The position numbers were made by a program, and so were the translations under genes. Shown piece after piece: positions 23,001 through 33,619 of a stretch of DNA of 64,000 bases (within the stretch, counting starts at the first letter, position 1; every line of letters starts with the position of its first letter). Source of the DNA: Prunus persica (taxonomy: Eukaryota; Streptophyta; Magnoliopsida; Rosales; Rosaceae); the NCBI RefSeq assembly GCF_000346465.2, contig NC_034009.1:5657291-5721290 (forward strand). Direction: 5' to 3'. The notes under the pieces are model-generated. The model made no database searches and was not told the origin of the DNA. It saw only the letters and a list, made by a program, of their open reading frames with translations.

Positions 23001-25606
23001 AGTCCACAAATCTGTTGTGATGCATATTCGTGCGGAAATCTCTTTAAAATAATCTTTTAACTTGCTTTTTTCCTCATGATATATTTGTAAACAATCCTTT
23101 GTGATTGTGGTTCTGGAAACCACATGAAATTTGGGTTGTATAACTTCACAAAACATCCTAAAGCCTTCCTTTTCTACAAAGCTAAATGGGAGTTCACAAA
23201 GGATAATCATTTTTGCAAGAAAACTCCTACATAGCTCCTAGTCAAACTTCCAGTTGCAAGTTTGACCTCCCATTACAGAAATTAGTGTCTGTGCATTATC
23301 TTGTTCATCACGAGGAAACTTTTTACAAGTCCTAGTATGAGACCATAGCTTATTAGTGCCAATCCTAGAAGGTGCAGTAATTCTAGCTTCACAAAACACA
23401 CAAATTGCAATTCCTTTGTATTTTCCAGTTTCCTCTTCCAAAACTTTCTTTAAAAAATTCCATACCTCAGATTTTCCATGGTTTCCAGCTAAACCAGATT
23501 TCTTAGTAATTTTTTGCTTCTTTGGATTGCCACGAATGGTAGCTTGCTCAGGAACCTGATCAGGAACTTGATTGGGAACCTGAGGGCTATGATCCACGTC
23601 CTGTGCCATTCTTAGATCTGCAATAAACATATAAAATAATCAAGCAATCTATTAGGTGTATAAGAAAAAGACATATGATAACAAAAAGTTTCCACCTAAA
23701 GGAAAAGGCAAGTGGTTCCAGTGGCTATAAGAATATGTATTGTTCATCTTTAATACCACAAATTATGCAATAAAATCCGATAATGGCACACAAGCACAAA
23801 AGAATGATACACAAAATTAGAAGATCAAACCCTGTAAGACATAAAATAAATTATTCAAAACCCTCTGCTAAAGCCCTTAAAACGAAAAAAAAAAAAACTT
23901 GAACTGGCAAAGCCAACACACTCTCTGAGGGCATGAAATGTCTAATTTTTTGGTCAGAATCTCAATAGTTCACTCTACCAACTGAATCCTCATCTATATT
24001 TTGATATGAACTTAGACCAATAAGGAATATCTCTTATCTTATAACCCTGAACAAGGAGCTGCTCTCGTTGTGAGATCAGCAACAAAAGAGAAGAATTGGA
24101 TGCCCCAATGAAAACACTTTCTTATTTTTTTCAATATTCCTTTCTAATTGGGTAGACAAGTTAACAAATTCAATTGCCCAATAATACATAAACAAGATCA
24201 AGATAAAATAAAAAAGAAAACTTACTGAATAGTGAATAATGATAGAGATTTTGGTGTAGACTTGCAGTGGTATTGCAAAAGGAAGGAGGTTAATAGTGAG
24301 ATTGATGAAAACGTTGGAAGTTCCATCCTGTTTTCTTCTCTAGTGAAGAGAGAGAAGCGTCATTTGGTTTTCCAAGAGATGGAGTGAAATCTCTTTGCTG
24401 CTTGCTGTGGGAGAATATGAGGGGACTCTGATTTGGATCTAAAGTAAACTCTCTCACCTTTTCTTTTAAAAATAAAAATAAAAATTTCTCGTGAATATAT
24501 TTGCCATAATAGAGATATATATGGCAATTGGCCATCATTATTTTGGCCATCACGAATTACTGTTATTGATTAAACAAATATCTACAAATTTATATTATAT
24601 TATATTTTACATATATATATAACATGTGAATATACTTGATAAAAAATAATGTTATATAAACTTTATCTTGGATACTACTACATACTTACTATTAGGGTTC
24701 AATCCCGATGTGTTTCTATGATCATCGCTATTCTTTAATTTTCATAATCATGATTCATGCATGAACAAGAGTTTGATACCAATTTGTATTTGATACAACA
24801 TGTCAATGTCCTACCTTTTTAAAGGGTAAGTTACCTATTGATGTACCTAACTTTTTTGTAACCCCCTATTGTTTATGTTCACATTATTAAGAAAATAGTA
24901 CTACATTAGCACCTTGGCAATTGATTATAAAGAAAATAAGTTTATAATTAGATGCATGACCTCATACCCCAATGAGTCCTATTCAAGAAATTGAGTTAGA
25001 ATTAAAAGAAAAAAAAAAATCAATACACTACGTAATTTAGATCAATTCAAAATTGGTTGCATTACAAATTTTTTTTTCCTTTTACTAATATTTTTAAATG
25101 TACTTCAATTTTTTTCATTATGTATGTATAATATGTATATATAATGTTCGCCAATAATATCAAAGAAAACTTGTGTCTTTGGTTGGTTGTGACAGAACTA
25201 TGGACAAATTAAAAATTGTGGGAATGCATTAAATGTTTTGCATATAAATTAAATATATTGATTGTTGTCTAAACTTTTGTAGGATTAATTCAAAATATTT
25301 CGGAATAAATCGAAATTTCTCGATCGGAATGTTTTTCAAATATTCGGAATTTTTAAAATCGGAATATATTAGGAATATATCGGAATTATTGGATCGGAAT
25401 GAGTTCGGAACATTTTGGAATATTTCGGATCGGAAATTTCGGAAATTTCGGAAGTTCCATGTACATTCCGAATCCGATCTAATTTTTTTCGGAAATTTCG
25501 GATTTCGGCATTTACGGAATTCGGATTTGTCGGAGCCGGATTTTTTTGGAAATATTCGGACCGGAATCGGTCGGAATCGGATTTTCCAATCCAACTTGCA
25601 CCCCTA
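20029..25606 (-). mobile_element. Complete hAT transposon, 5,578 bp
   Basis: The left end TAGGGGTGTTTTTCGG and the inverse of the right end, TAGGGGTGCAAGTTGG, share the 8-bp terminal repeat TAGGGGTG. The 8-bp target duplication GCGCCTAC is perfect (20021-20028 and 25607-25614), the signature of hAT elements. Both ends (about 20040-20250 and 25290-25590) are packed with TCGGAA/TTCCGA words in both orientations, as expected for subterminal transposase-binding repeats. The interior encodes a hAT transposase on the minus strand. The matching target duplications and ends suggest a fairly recent insertion. Confidence 0.95.
21472..23630 (-). pseudogene. hAT transposase, two lesions
   Basis: Read from 23630 to 21472, the frame covers a whole hAT (Ac/Tam3) transposase of about 720 residues. 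It has a Pro/Gln-rich start, then a BED zinc finger (KSEVWNFLKKV, CVFC, LWSHTRTC). After a TAG (23240-23238) in the place where relatives have Gln, it continues in the same frame with MIILCELPFSFVEKEGFR, ICITTDLWTS (first catalytic Asp), MTITLDNAKNND (second) and FHVRCFAHVINLVVRDG. A frameshift at about 22575-22590 leads to VVCLDVKTRWNSTYLM, the DUF4413 region with LDPRYKLDYV, and the C-terminal dimerisation motif PVISVASESAFSTAGRVLDP. A nonsense codon and one indel are the only breaks I see, so this copy is probably inactive but could be mobilised by a relative. Confidence 0.92.
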
Positions 25607-25614
25607 GCGCCTAC

Positions 25615-27655
25615 CAATCCTCAAACTGCAGCTATCGCTAAATCACAACTAAGACATGATCATTTCAAGAATCGATTCTCATAGAACAGCAATCATATAC
25701 TCTAAACCCTAAACCGTAAACCCTTTGTATGTGTGTATGAACGCATCCTATTAGAATTTTCTTTATTCCATGCACTGGAGCGAACAGCAATCATATATAT
25801 ACTTGTATGGACCCAGATGCTTTCGTGGTCTTTGAGAGGGAAAATCGGATTCAAACCGCGAAAGATTTTCTGTTTCTTTGGATTGCTGTAAAGTTGGTCA
25901 GAATGGGAATATAAGCATCTCGTATTATCGATCTCTAATCACAGACACGCATTGCAACAGAAGATATGTGAGGTTGATTGAGGGTTTGGACCGTACGTAT
26001 ATTATGTATATGTATCCAATATTTTATTGTGTGGTCTCAGATGTATCATCAACCAATGAGGCAGTGCCACATGGCATGAATATAAGTTTTTAAACTGTAA
26101 AATAAATACCAAAACTTCTGTTCCTATGTTTAATACACATGATTATCATCTAAATTAACGTAAACAGGTACCTAATGTGTTGCACAAATAAAGTAGCTAT
26201 CAACCACTACCACTCATTTATAAAGTAACGCCTCTAAGATAAAACATAAAGTTAAGTGTTTGAATTCCATTATACTTTTAGATTAGCCAAACGAGAGGCT
26301 ATACAAATGTCTAGAACTTTCAAATTCCTTAGTACTCGAAAGACAGGATTAAGGAAATTGAACCATGATTTCTGAAGCATTAAGTTGGATGTCGGCCACG
26401 ACAAACCAGAGACACATAGGTCAAGGAGGGAGCAAAAGAGCTAAAAGGAAAAAGTAGAAAGAAAGATTGTTTGTTCGTAGAAGAACACAGAAAAACACTC
26501 CATTGTGTCTTGCTCTCATTCAAGTACGTAGGGCCTAGTCTACTGTTTTCTGTCAGCAACATGCTAATTGCTTCATGTCTAAAGCTGCTGCTTCTTCCAT
26601 CCTTTGCTCTGATTCCGACCAACCTATGTGAACATTGGCATTTCTTCACTTCACGTTGCGAGTAGAAATATAGGATATGGATTTGACAGAACATATATTT
26701 GTTAAAAAAACAAAAAACCAGTTACTAATTTGCTCATCAAGCAGCATCTATTATTTTGGATTGTGGAGAATAAATTAAATTCACTTCTTAATTTAATGGT
26801 TGAAGCTCGATCGATATATGGATCCCTCACATAGGCTTCTATAAGGACGGACCTATGGCATGTACAACATGGGCTATAGCCCAGGTGAGTTTTTTTTCTT
26901 TTCTTTTAGTTAGTGTTAATGTTAAGCATATATAATGAAAAGTTGTTGAAATTATTGGTGTAGAATAGGCCTTTAAACAAATAAAATAAAATTTTAAATT
27001 TTTATATATTTATGATCAAATCCATAAGCCTCCCTTAAGGGTTGGTTGAGCTTAAAATCTAACAGTCTAGTAAGGTAAATCTAGCCCGCCTCATTTTGAA
27101 ATCCTATATCCGTCTTTGCTTCTAGATATTAATAATAGAGTTGGATCCTAGGGCTCCACACTTCACTACCAAAGTAATGTAAGCCATGAATTGGTTCATG
27201 AAGGGAAAATGAGACGGGTTGGGTTAGAGTTTGATGGAGGAAATGTACGGCTCATCAAAGACCTATTAGCACAAAAGCATATTACCGTAAGTAATTATTT
27301 TGCAAGGATGATCTTTTTGTGAAATTTCAACGACGTGGAGTAGTCCTACAGAATTGGTTGGCCAAATAATCTTACTAACTATTTAGCGTTTGAGCGCTAC
27401 TAGTTATTTGGGAGTGCAAATTCACTTCTCTATGTATTTATGCTAATTAACTAATTAAATGAAGCACACTATAAAGCTTTTATTTTCAAAACAAAGATCA
27501 AGATGTAAGCAAACACAACCAAAACAAGCTATGAACGAATCCAAATAAAGATCAAGAGCAGGCAACTCAAGCAACTGAAAAACACCCCAATCCAAAAGAA
27601 CATCAAATAAATATCTATTGCAGAAGTAGCTATAGTTTAGCTCTTTAATAATAGT
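25615..27655. other. Intergenic, telomere-like motif, no gene
   Basis: Contains a short run of telomere-like units, CTCTAAACCCTAAACCGTAA, at 25701-25720. The part next to the hAT is the displaced upstream region of MIR169 hairpin 4. Nothing else is recognisable; a block at about 26840-27115 starting GGACGGACCTATGG and ending ATATCCGTC looks like a decayed inverted-repeat element. Confidence 0.4.
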
Positions 27656-27660
27656 CAATT

Positions 27661-27730
27661 TGGATTCTGCGCCGGCATTGCGATCGGCAAGCGCGTTGAA
27701 AGCCTCCTTCGAAAGATTAATATATAGTTC
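27661..27730 (-). pseudogene. EG45/expansin-like domain relic 1
   Basis: The minus strand reads LYINLSKEAFNALADRNAG, the LS-x-x-AF-x-x-(I/L)A end of the double-psi beta-barrel (EG45-like domain) of plant natriuretic-peptide-like and expansin-like secreted proteins. Nothing before it (signal peptide, Cys residues) is left. A second relic lies at 39.1-39.4 kb. Confidence 0.5.
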
Positions 27731-28159
27731 AACATTAATTAAACCAAAACCAAGTTTTATATCAAATTAAGCAAAGTGAAACCGTGTTATCAGCATTTTT
27801 GTTAATTGGTACTATTATTAACTTATGAAATGCGTATACTTATAGAGTCCCCTTCTTGAAAAAGATGAACGTCTTTTTTTTTGCCCAAAGAAAAATACGA
27901 ACAACTCTAATTCTGAATCATATTGCCGGTTATATGTTGCTGGTGAAAAACATGTTGTTTGTGGGTCATTTGTCACCGAAATTATATAGCCTACCCAGTA
28001 ACTCTTAATCCTTCTGGTCAATACTTTTTTCTTAATTTTTTTCCAACAATATTATTGGTCCTTATGTTGTGTGTCAGATAAATTTTTATTATAAACTGTA
28101 CAATTTCATGAATTTTTTTATATGCTTTTTGTGTTGCTTTTAGAGGAATTTTATTTTAT

Positions 28160-28265
28160 TTTATATACAAGCGATATTCTACTTTAATCTAATCTAAATT
28201 ACGGAAAAGAAAATTCGAACTCAGGTTCAGAGTGGGGAGCACATCCGCTCTAATTAACTTGACTC
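28160..28265 (-). repeat. SINE-like element
   Basis: On the minus strand, AGTTAATTAGAGCGG followed about 40 bp later by GAGTTCGAATTTTC resembles the A and B boxes of a tRNA-derived SINE, ending in TAATTTAGATTAGATT-like tail words. Confidence 0.45.
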
Positions 28266-29159
28266 TTAAAAAAATTATTATCATAAAATAACCATTAATT
28301 CATATACGTATTTATGCCAATGAATGAAACATTATGTAAACAATGATAGTTGAATATGTTACATGTATGGACCGATTGGCTTCGAATCAAAATAACAATA
28401 ACGGAAAATAAAAAGAGCCAATCAGCCAGTCCAATCTCCTCGTCAACGTTTTCTACCAACACCATATTATTTAGGGAGCTTTAGTTTTAAAACACAATAT
28501 AGTTTACTAATTTAGAATATAAGAATACAATTTTATCTAATTAGGTAATGTATTGCTAATTACTAAAGTTTTTTGTCACTATACACTAATTTTTCTTATT
28601 ATTTAGTCATTGTTTTCAAGACAATGTTATGGGCCAACAATTGGTAACTGACAATTTCTTTAAAAAAATAAATGACTGATCGATTGTCCTTTAAACATGT
28701 TCCTAAGGGGCATGTCTAACTACCATTCACATTAAATGTCTTTGTCCTTTTACTTTCATTTATTTTTATATTACTCCATTTACTTAAGTTTACAATGTAA
28801 ATAAGGAAGTACCCCTCATTTGGATTCAAATAGAAATACTAGAAAATCAAATTCCCACCAAATCAAAATATGAAAAATCGGTTTTAGTGCAAAATACGAT
28901 TTAGGTTAAAAATGATGGCTCATTAAGTCAATATATACTTCATACTAAAATTCCATAAAATCAAGTTTTCTTATTTGATGTGTAAGGAATAAAAGCCACC
29001 AAAAATTATCTTGAGAAAATGATTATTCCGAAAAATCATCTTTCATACTTAGTCAATATTGCACCTCAGCTAAAAAATTTATGAGTCCGCCAGTGATACT
29101 AACGAAGCAGTACATTGTTCTATCAACAATGGAATTTTGATATTTTGATATTTTAATTT

Positions 29160-29289
29160 GATGGCTAATCAGTCTAGTGGCCCAACAATTGACATCAGCG
29201 GCACCATTTTGTTCTCCATGAACGTGCTTCAGGTGCAAAATGAAATTACGGTCCTTAATCAGATCTTGGCAAATCCGATGAAGAGACCA
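29160..29289 (-). pseudogene. LINE-type RNase H relic, C-terminal part
   Basis: The minus strand gives WSLHRICQDLIKDRNFILHL and then KHVHGEQNGAADVNCWATR, the end of the RVT_3-type RNase H domain (usual form HV-x-RE-x-N-x-AAD-x-LA) found in plant non-LTR retroelements. No other part of the element is recognisable nearby. Confidence 0.65.
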
Positions 29290-29462
29290 ATGCCTAGCAG
29301 CGAAGGGGACCTAACACTATAAACGGTTTTTCTTAAAGAAAATTTTCATACAAAAGTCATCAACTACATGCCATTACGAGAAAGTGTAGCCAAAAAAAAA
29401 TAATAATTCTTTAGTTGCTGTCTACATACAATCCGTGGTATGTTGTTAGTCCAGTGTCTTGC

Positions 29463-29590
29463 ATGACAAGAACGAGAGCAAATAAGAGTCAGGAATGAGC
29501 AAGCCGGCCAGGTGGGTGGAAGGCGTTGCTTCGCACCCAATGCTGGCTACTCATTCCTGACTCATATCTAATCTCCATCTATCCATGGAA
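29463..29590 (-). ncRNA. MIR169 hairpin 5, diverged seed
   Basis: On the minus strand the 5p position (29564-29543) reads TGAGTCAGGAATGAGTAGCC where paralogues have TGAGCCAAGGATGACTTGCC. The 3p arm (29507-29486) reads GGCTTGCTCATTCCTGACTC and pairs perfectly with the first 14 bases. Flanks are plainly MIR169: GGAGATTAGATA before 5p (GAGAGTAGATA in hairpin 2) and TTTGCTCTCGTTCTTGTCATG-like sequence after 3p. The stem has been kept while the mature sequence changed in its seed, so it would no longer recognise the miR169 site in NF-YA messages. Either a new miRNA or a decaying copy re-symmetrised by gene conversion. Confidence 0.75.
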
Positions 29591-29696
29591 GACTACACAA
29601 ACTACCTATACTCATCCTCTATCTTGCATTAATATCTTCCAAATATTTGACTGACTCAATGTACAATTTAATTACATTGCTGCAACTGAGCCACAA

Positions 29697-29704
29697 ATTT
29701 ATAG
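29697..29704 (-). promoter_or_regulatory. TATA box for MIR169 hairpin 5
   Basis: Minus-strand CTCTATAAATTTG gives TATAAATT about 107 bp upstream of the hairpin, matching the spacing at other cluster members. Confidence 0.5.
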
Positions 29705-29829
29705 AGTGAGTGTTTGCGGACGCCAACATAAAGCACACGCAGGGTGAAGCTAAGCACAAGACAATCTGTCCCCACCATCCATTTCCGAGGATAAGGGAAT
29801 TAATTGATTGGATGTGAGAATATAATCAA

Positions 29830-32290
29830 ATAGGAGGGGGGTGGGTGGGGGTGAGATACGGGTGTATTGGGATATAAAATGTCAACGGGAATTAGTTCTT
29901 CGAATTTCAGAGCTGTGAAAATGCATGGTTTGACTCAGATGGAGGTACGTAAGTAGATGCCGGTAGAGATTCATCTATAGACTCCAGCTAGCTACCGTCT
30001 ACGGTTCAATTTATTTGCTTCCTGCTGTAGCCTTCCTTTAGGGTTGTGAGTATCTTTAGAAGATAAAATAAATTCTCTAAAGATGAAGGTGAGAGTTGAA
30101 ATCTTATCGCCAGCATAGAGTAAGTTTGTTCTATATGCTAACTAGCTCTTAATCAACTAGTATTTCTCATCCATTATTATTAGAACGATTTTCAAGTTTG
30201 AATCTTCCATCTCGTAAAGAAAAATACTGCATCACTAATACTATAAGCCACAATATTGTTTAATGGCTTCGCTGCAGTCAAATGCATACAAGAACCACAT
30301 ATTATTTTGGTAATATTGAACCATTATGTAGGAGAACACCTACATAGCCGGTCCTGAGATTATGAGCCTAAGATGAAACTTTGAATAAGTGTTTCCGATT
30401 CTTCATGTGTTGTAAGTTGATATCAAGAACATACGAAGAAAAAACAGCAAACAAAATGTAACCACACAATTAGATACTCCATCTTTTTCTTTTATTTCAA
30501 GAACTTACATAAGATACCATAGTATTATTCAAAGAATTCTCCTATTAAGAAGCTAGGGCTAGACGAGAATAGTATGGCAAATTAAGGGACCTAGGTAATT
30601 GGTGGCGGTATGGGCCCGCCTTGTGGGGTTTCCCCAGGACACGGCCGGACCTGATACTAGAAGTATGGTAATTAAGTAGGACAACCCTGCAAAATTATCA
30701 TGTTTAATATATCTTTTTTATTCTAGACTCATCCATGTAGAATGCCTAGTTTGTATAAACAGTTTAGGATAGGAACTGCCTATTAATTCATGGTGTGCAC
30801 TTACAAACCCTATCAATTGTACTTTTTCTTTTCTTTTTTTTTTTCTTTTTTTTAAACGACCCGAAAACGAGCATCCCACCTAAAAAAAGGACGAAGGGAA
30901 TAAATTCAGACAGACATAAAGAACAAAGATGTCTCTGGAATTCTGCTCTGATTTAAACTAGCATCACCAAATTAGCCTTATCACTACTTTATTCCACCAT
31001 TGGCTGGCAAGACTATCTGCCACCTCATTCAATAAATCAATTCATTCTTAAACAAGTGATCAAATCTGTGGTCATCTGCTGACAAATACAATTCAATTAA
31101 GTCTTCACAACCTTAAAATGCAATATCCCAGTTTCAGAGTCAAGAATACCGCGCGCATGCCCTAGATCTTTTTTTTTTTATATAATTATTTTATAATTAT
31201 TATTTTTTTTATAACAATAAATATTTTTTCTTCTCTCAAGGTTCAGGTTCAACTAATTATGTTGTTTTAAGTGATCATATGTCCAGGGTAACAACGTTGT
31301 TAACCTTGAAGAAGATAAAGCAAAGTATGTTATAATAATTTGAACACTTGAAAATGTAACAATAAGAGATGTTTGTGTGTGTTATCTAACCCTCCATTTG
31401 GATGAATGAATTGAAAATGACATAGAATTCTAACATGACAGAATTTAGATTTCCATTATTTCAATTTCTAACAATTGAAGATTTCAGTGTTTGGATTTAT
31501 GTATGTCGAATTTTGTAAATGATGGAGTTTTGTAAATGACATTATGAAAATTATGAAATGATGCCTATTTTGGTGGGAATTAAACTCGAGAATTTGATGC
31601 CCTAATTTCCATAATTTTTTCCTCATTTCATTTAATAAATTCTATGCTTAAGTTGACAAATAAGGGAATTGCCAAATTCTCCTCTTAAATTCCCGACTTT
31701 TAGCTAAATTCCGAGTTATTTTCCGTCATTCAAACATAAGTTAAAAGAAAAAAAATCTGTAAATTATGAAGAAATCCACATCCAATCCAATTACAATGGG
31801 ATTTGCCTTAATAGAATCCATTTTGATCAAATTAAGTATGCAAATCCAATTAGTTGGATTGGATGTGTGTTGAATTCAACATAAAACATCTATGAAACAA
31901 AAAATGTATATAAAAAAAAGTAACTAACCAATAGAAATATGACAAGTGGTCAAAAAGTACAATTGAATTTGTTTAATTTTAGGGCTTTCAATACTCTAAA
32001 ACCGACATCCAATCAAATTAAATTTGAGGGTGATCAGCATCCAATCCATATTCGGATCTTGATTTGGATTGGATTTTGCACACCATGACGAAACATTTTT
32101 CTTCATTTTAACATTAAAAGCATAAATAAGCATGGCATCTTATTCAACAGATATATCATGAGTAGTGTTCTTGTTTATCTACCAATACCATTTTGACAAT
32201 TGAACTTGAAAGCATATGAAATTTTAAAACAAATTAGTTATGTTGATCATAATAATAAACCCTAGTACGTAGGTCGACCTTCCCCACAAC
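29830..32290. other. Intergenic with MITE-like remnants
   Basis: No gene found. The stretches 31385-31740 (CCCTCCATTTGGATGAATG to CATTCAAACATAAG) and about 31770-32085 (repeated AATCCAATCC and GGATTGGAT words in both orientations) look like small terminal-inverted-repeat elements, but no target duplications could be confirmed. Confidence 0.35.
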
Positions 32291-32292
32291 CC

Positions 32293-32295
<3 letters not shown>

Positions 32296-32334
<39 letters not shown>
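32296..32334. repeat. (CT)n microsatellite, 39 bp
   Basis: Uninterrupted CT dinucleotide run. Confidence 0.98.
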
Positions 32335-32337
<3 letters not shown>

Positions 32338-32629
32338 ATTCTATACCCACAATAACTAATAATCAACGAGAATTTGGCCCTTAGACTTGACGTAGAGCCA
32401 GCAGGTATCTGTTTATTTATCAACTCGAATTAAGATCTCATGGATGTCAACAGATCTAATTTGCAAGTAGTTGTGTCGATCGGCAGGATACCCACATATG
32501 CAAGGAAGTCAAATATAAGTCAATTAATTTCCCTTTTTGTGAAGTTTAGTTGATTTGGAATATTTTAAAGATATATAGAATCCCATGCACCCGTCAACTG
32601 GGATCCATCTAGAGCTAGCTAGATAGGCC

Positions 32630-32637
32630 TATAAATA
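32630..32637 (+). promoter_or_regulatory. TATA box for MIR169 hairpin 6
   Basis: TATAAATA in GGCCTATAAATATG, about 95 bp before the hairpin base. Confidence 0.6.
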
Positions 32638-32723
32638 TGTTAACGATATGCAGTTTTGTAATTCAGAAGAAGTAAGCATTGGGAAAATTCCCACTTTCCA
32701 AGAGAATTAATGCAGTTATGAAA

Positions 32724-32885
32724 AGGGTCTTGCATGAAAGGGTAGAGAGTGGAGCTGAGCCAAGAATGACTTGCTGCAATTAATCGAAGGTGAAGTAACA
32801 ATTTGTATATCGTTGGGCATACATACGCAGCAAGTTGTTCTTGGTTCTGTTTGGTTCTCTATGTTCTCATGTCAGACTCTTGGAT
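32724..32885 (+). ncRNA. MIR169: MIR169 hairpin 6
   Basis: The 5p arm starts at 32756 (TGAGCCAAGAATGACTTGCT, then GC), a known type of miR169 variant (G to A at position 10, and a changed 3' end). The 3p arm 32827-32849 reads GCAGCAAGTTGTTCTTGGTT. The lower stem pairs GTCTTGCATGA with TCATGTCAGAC across the usual flanks. The 3p arm and its downstream flank are duplicated immediately after the hairpin (see next entry), so the transcript could fold in two ways. Confidence 0.92.
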
Positions 32886-33038
32886 GTGAGACTCTTGGAT
32901 TGGATCCACTACTAGGCTTACTGTGAGCTCTCTCTCTCTCTCTCTCTCGTTCTTGATTCTGTTTGGTTCTCTATGTTCTCATGGTCAGACTCTTGGATGT
33001 GAGACTCTTGGATTGGATCCACTACTAGGCTTACTGTG

Positions 33039-33060
<22 letters not shown>
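32837..33060 (+). repeat. 112-bp tandem duplication of the hairpin 6 3' arm
   Basis: The block beginning GTTCTTGGTTCTGTTTGGTT at 32837 and ending in GCTTACTGTGAGCTCTCT repeats from 32949 (GTTCTTGATTCTGTTTGGTT) with one substitution and one inserted G. Each copy ends in a CT run (32928-32948 and 33041-33092), so slippage or unequal exchange between the runs probably made it. Confidence 0.95.
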
Positions 33061-33096
<36 letters not shown>

Positions 33097-33619
33097 ACAT
33101 AGGACATGGTTGATGGTTGTACAACCGCTTACCATGTTTGAATTCAAGGACTACTGATAATTATGCACAGATCATGAATGATTTGATATCATGACACAGT
33201 ATGATAATAGATCCGTGCTTAAGTTGCATTAAGCCACAACCTCCAATGGAATTACAGTTTTCAGCTTGTTTGGGTTGATATTGAGTTGATTTGTTAATAT
33301 TTCATATTTATGGTTCTTCGTGATTATATTTACAGAATAACTTGAGTCTTTATCAATTTATCGAGTTGAAAAGGAATTGTCACTTCAAGGTTATAAATAA
33401 ATTCTCGAGTTAAAATTCTTCAGGAAAACTCGGAGAACTACGTAGGCAAAACCTAGTATGCTCTGATCAACAGTTTGGTTGAGTTGTGACGATTGATACT
33501 TGTTGATGATCTTGTTGATGGTCAGAGACCATTAGGATTGTGTGTGGTTGTGTTTGGTTTGGTTTGGGTGGTCTCACGATGGTGTTGTATTAATAATTAG
33601 CACAAATTAATGTGCTAAT

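Noticed and set aside
25701..25725. Interstitial telomere
   Set aside because: Only about three imperfect CCCTAAA units, compatible with a telo-box-like chance motif.
26380..26660. Possible seventh miRNA hairpin near 26.5 kb
   Set aside because: Some words resemble miRNA flanks, but no arm with a miR169 core and no paired counterpart could be found.
32918..33124. Frames of poly Arg-Glu / Leu-Ser (also at 37126-37402)
   Set aside because: Direct translation of CT/GA microsatellites.
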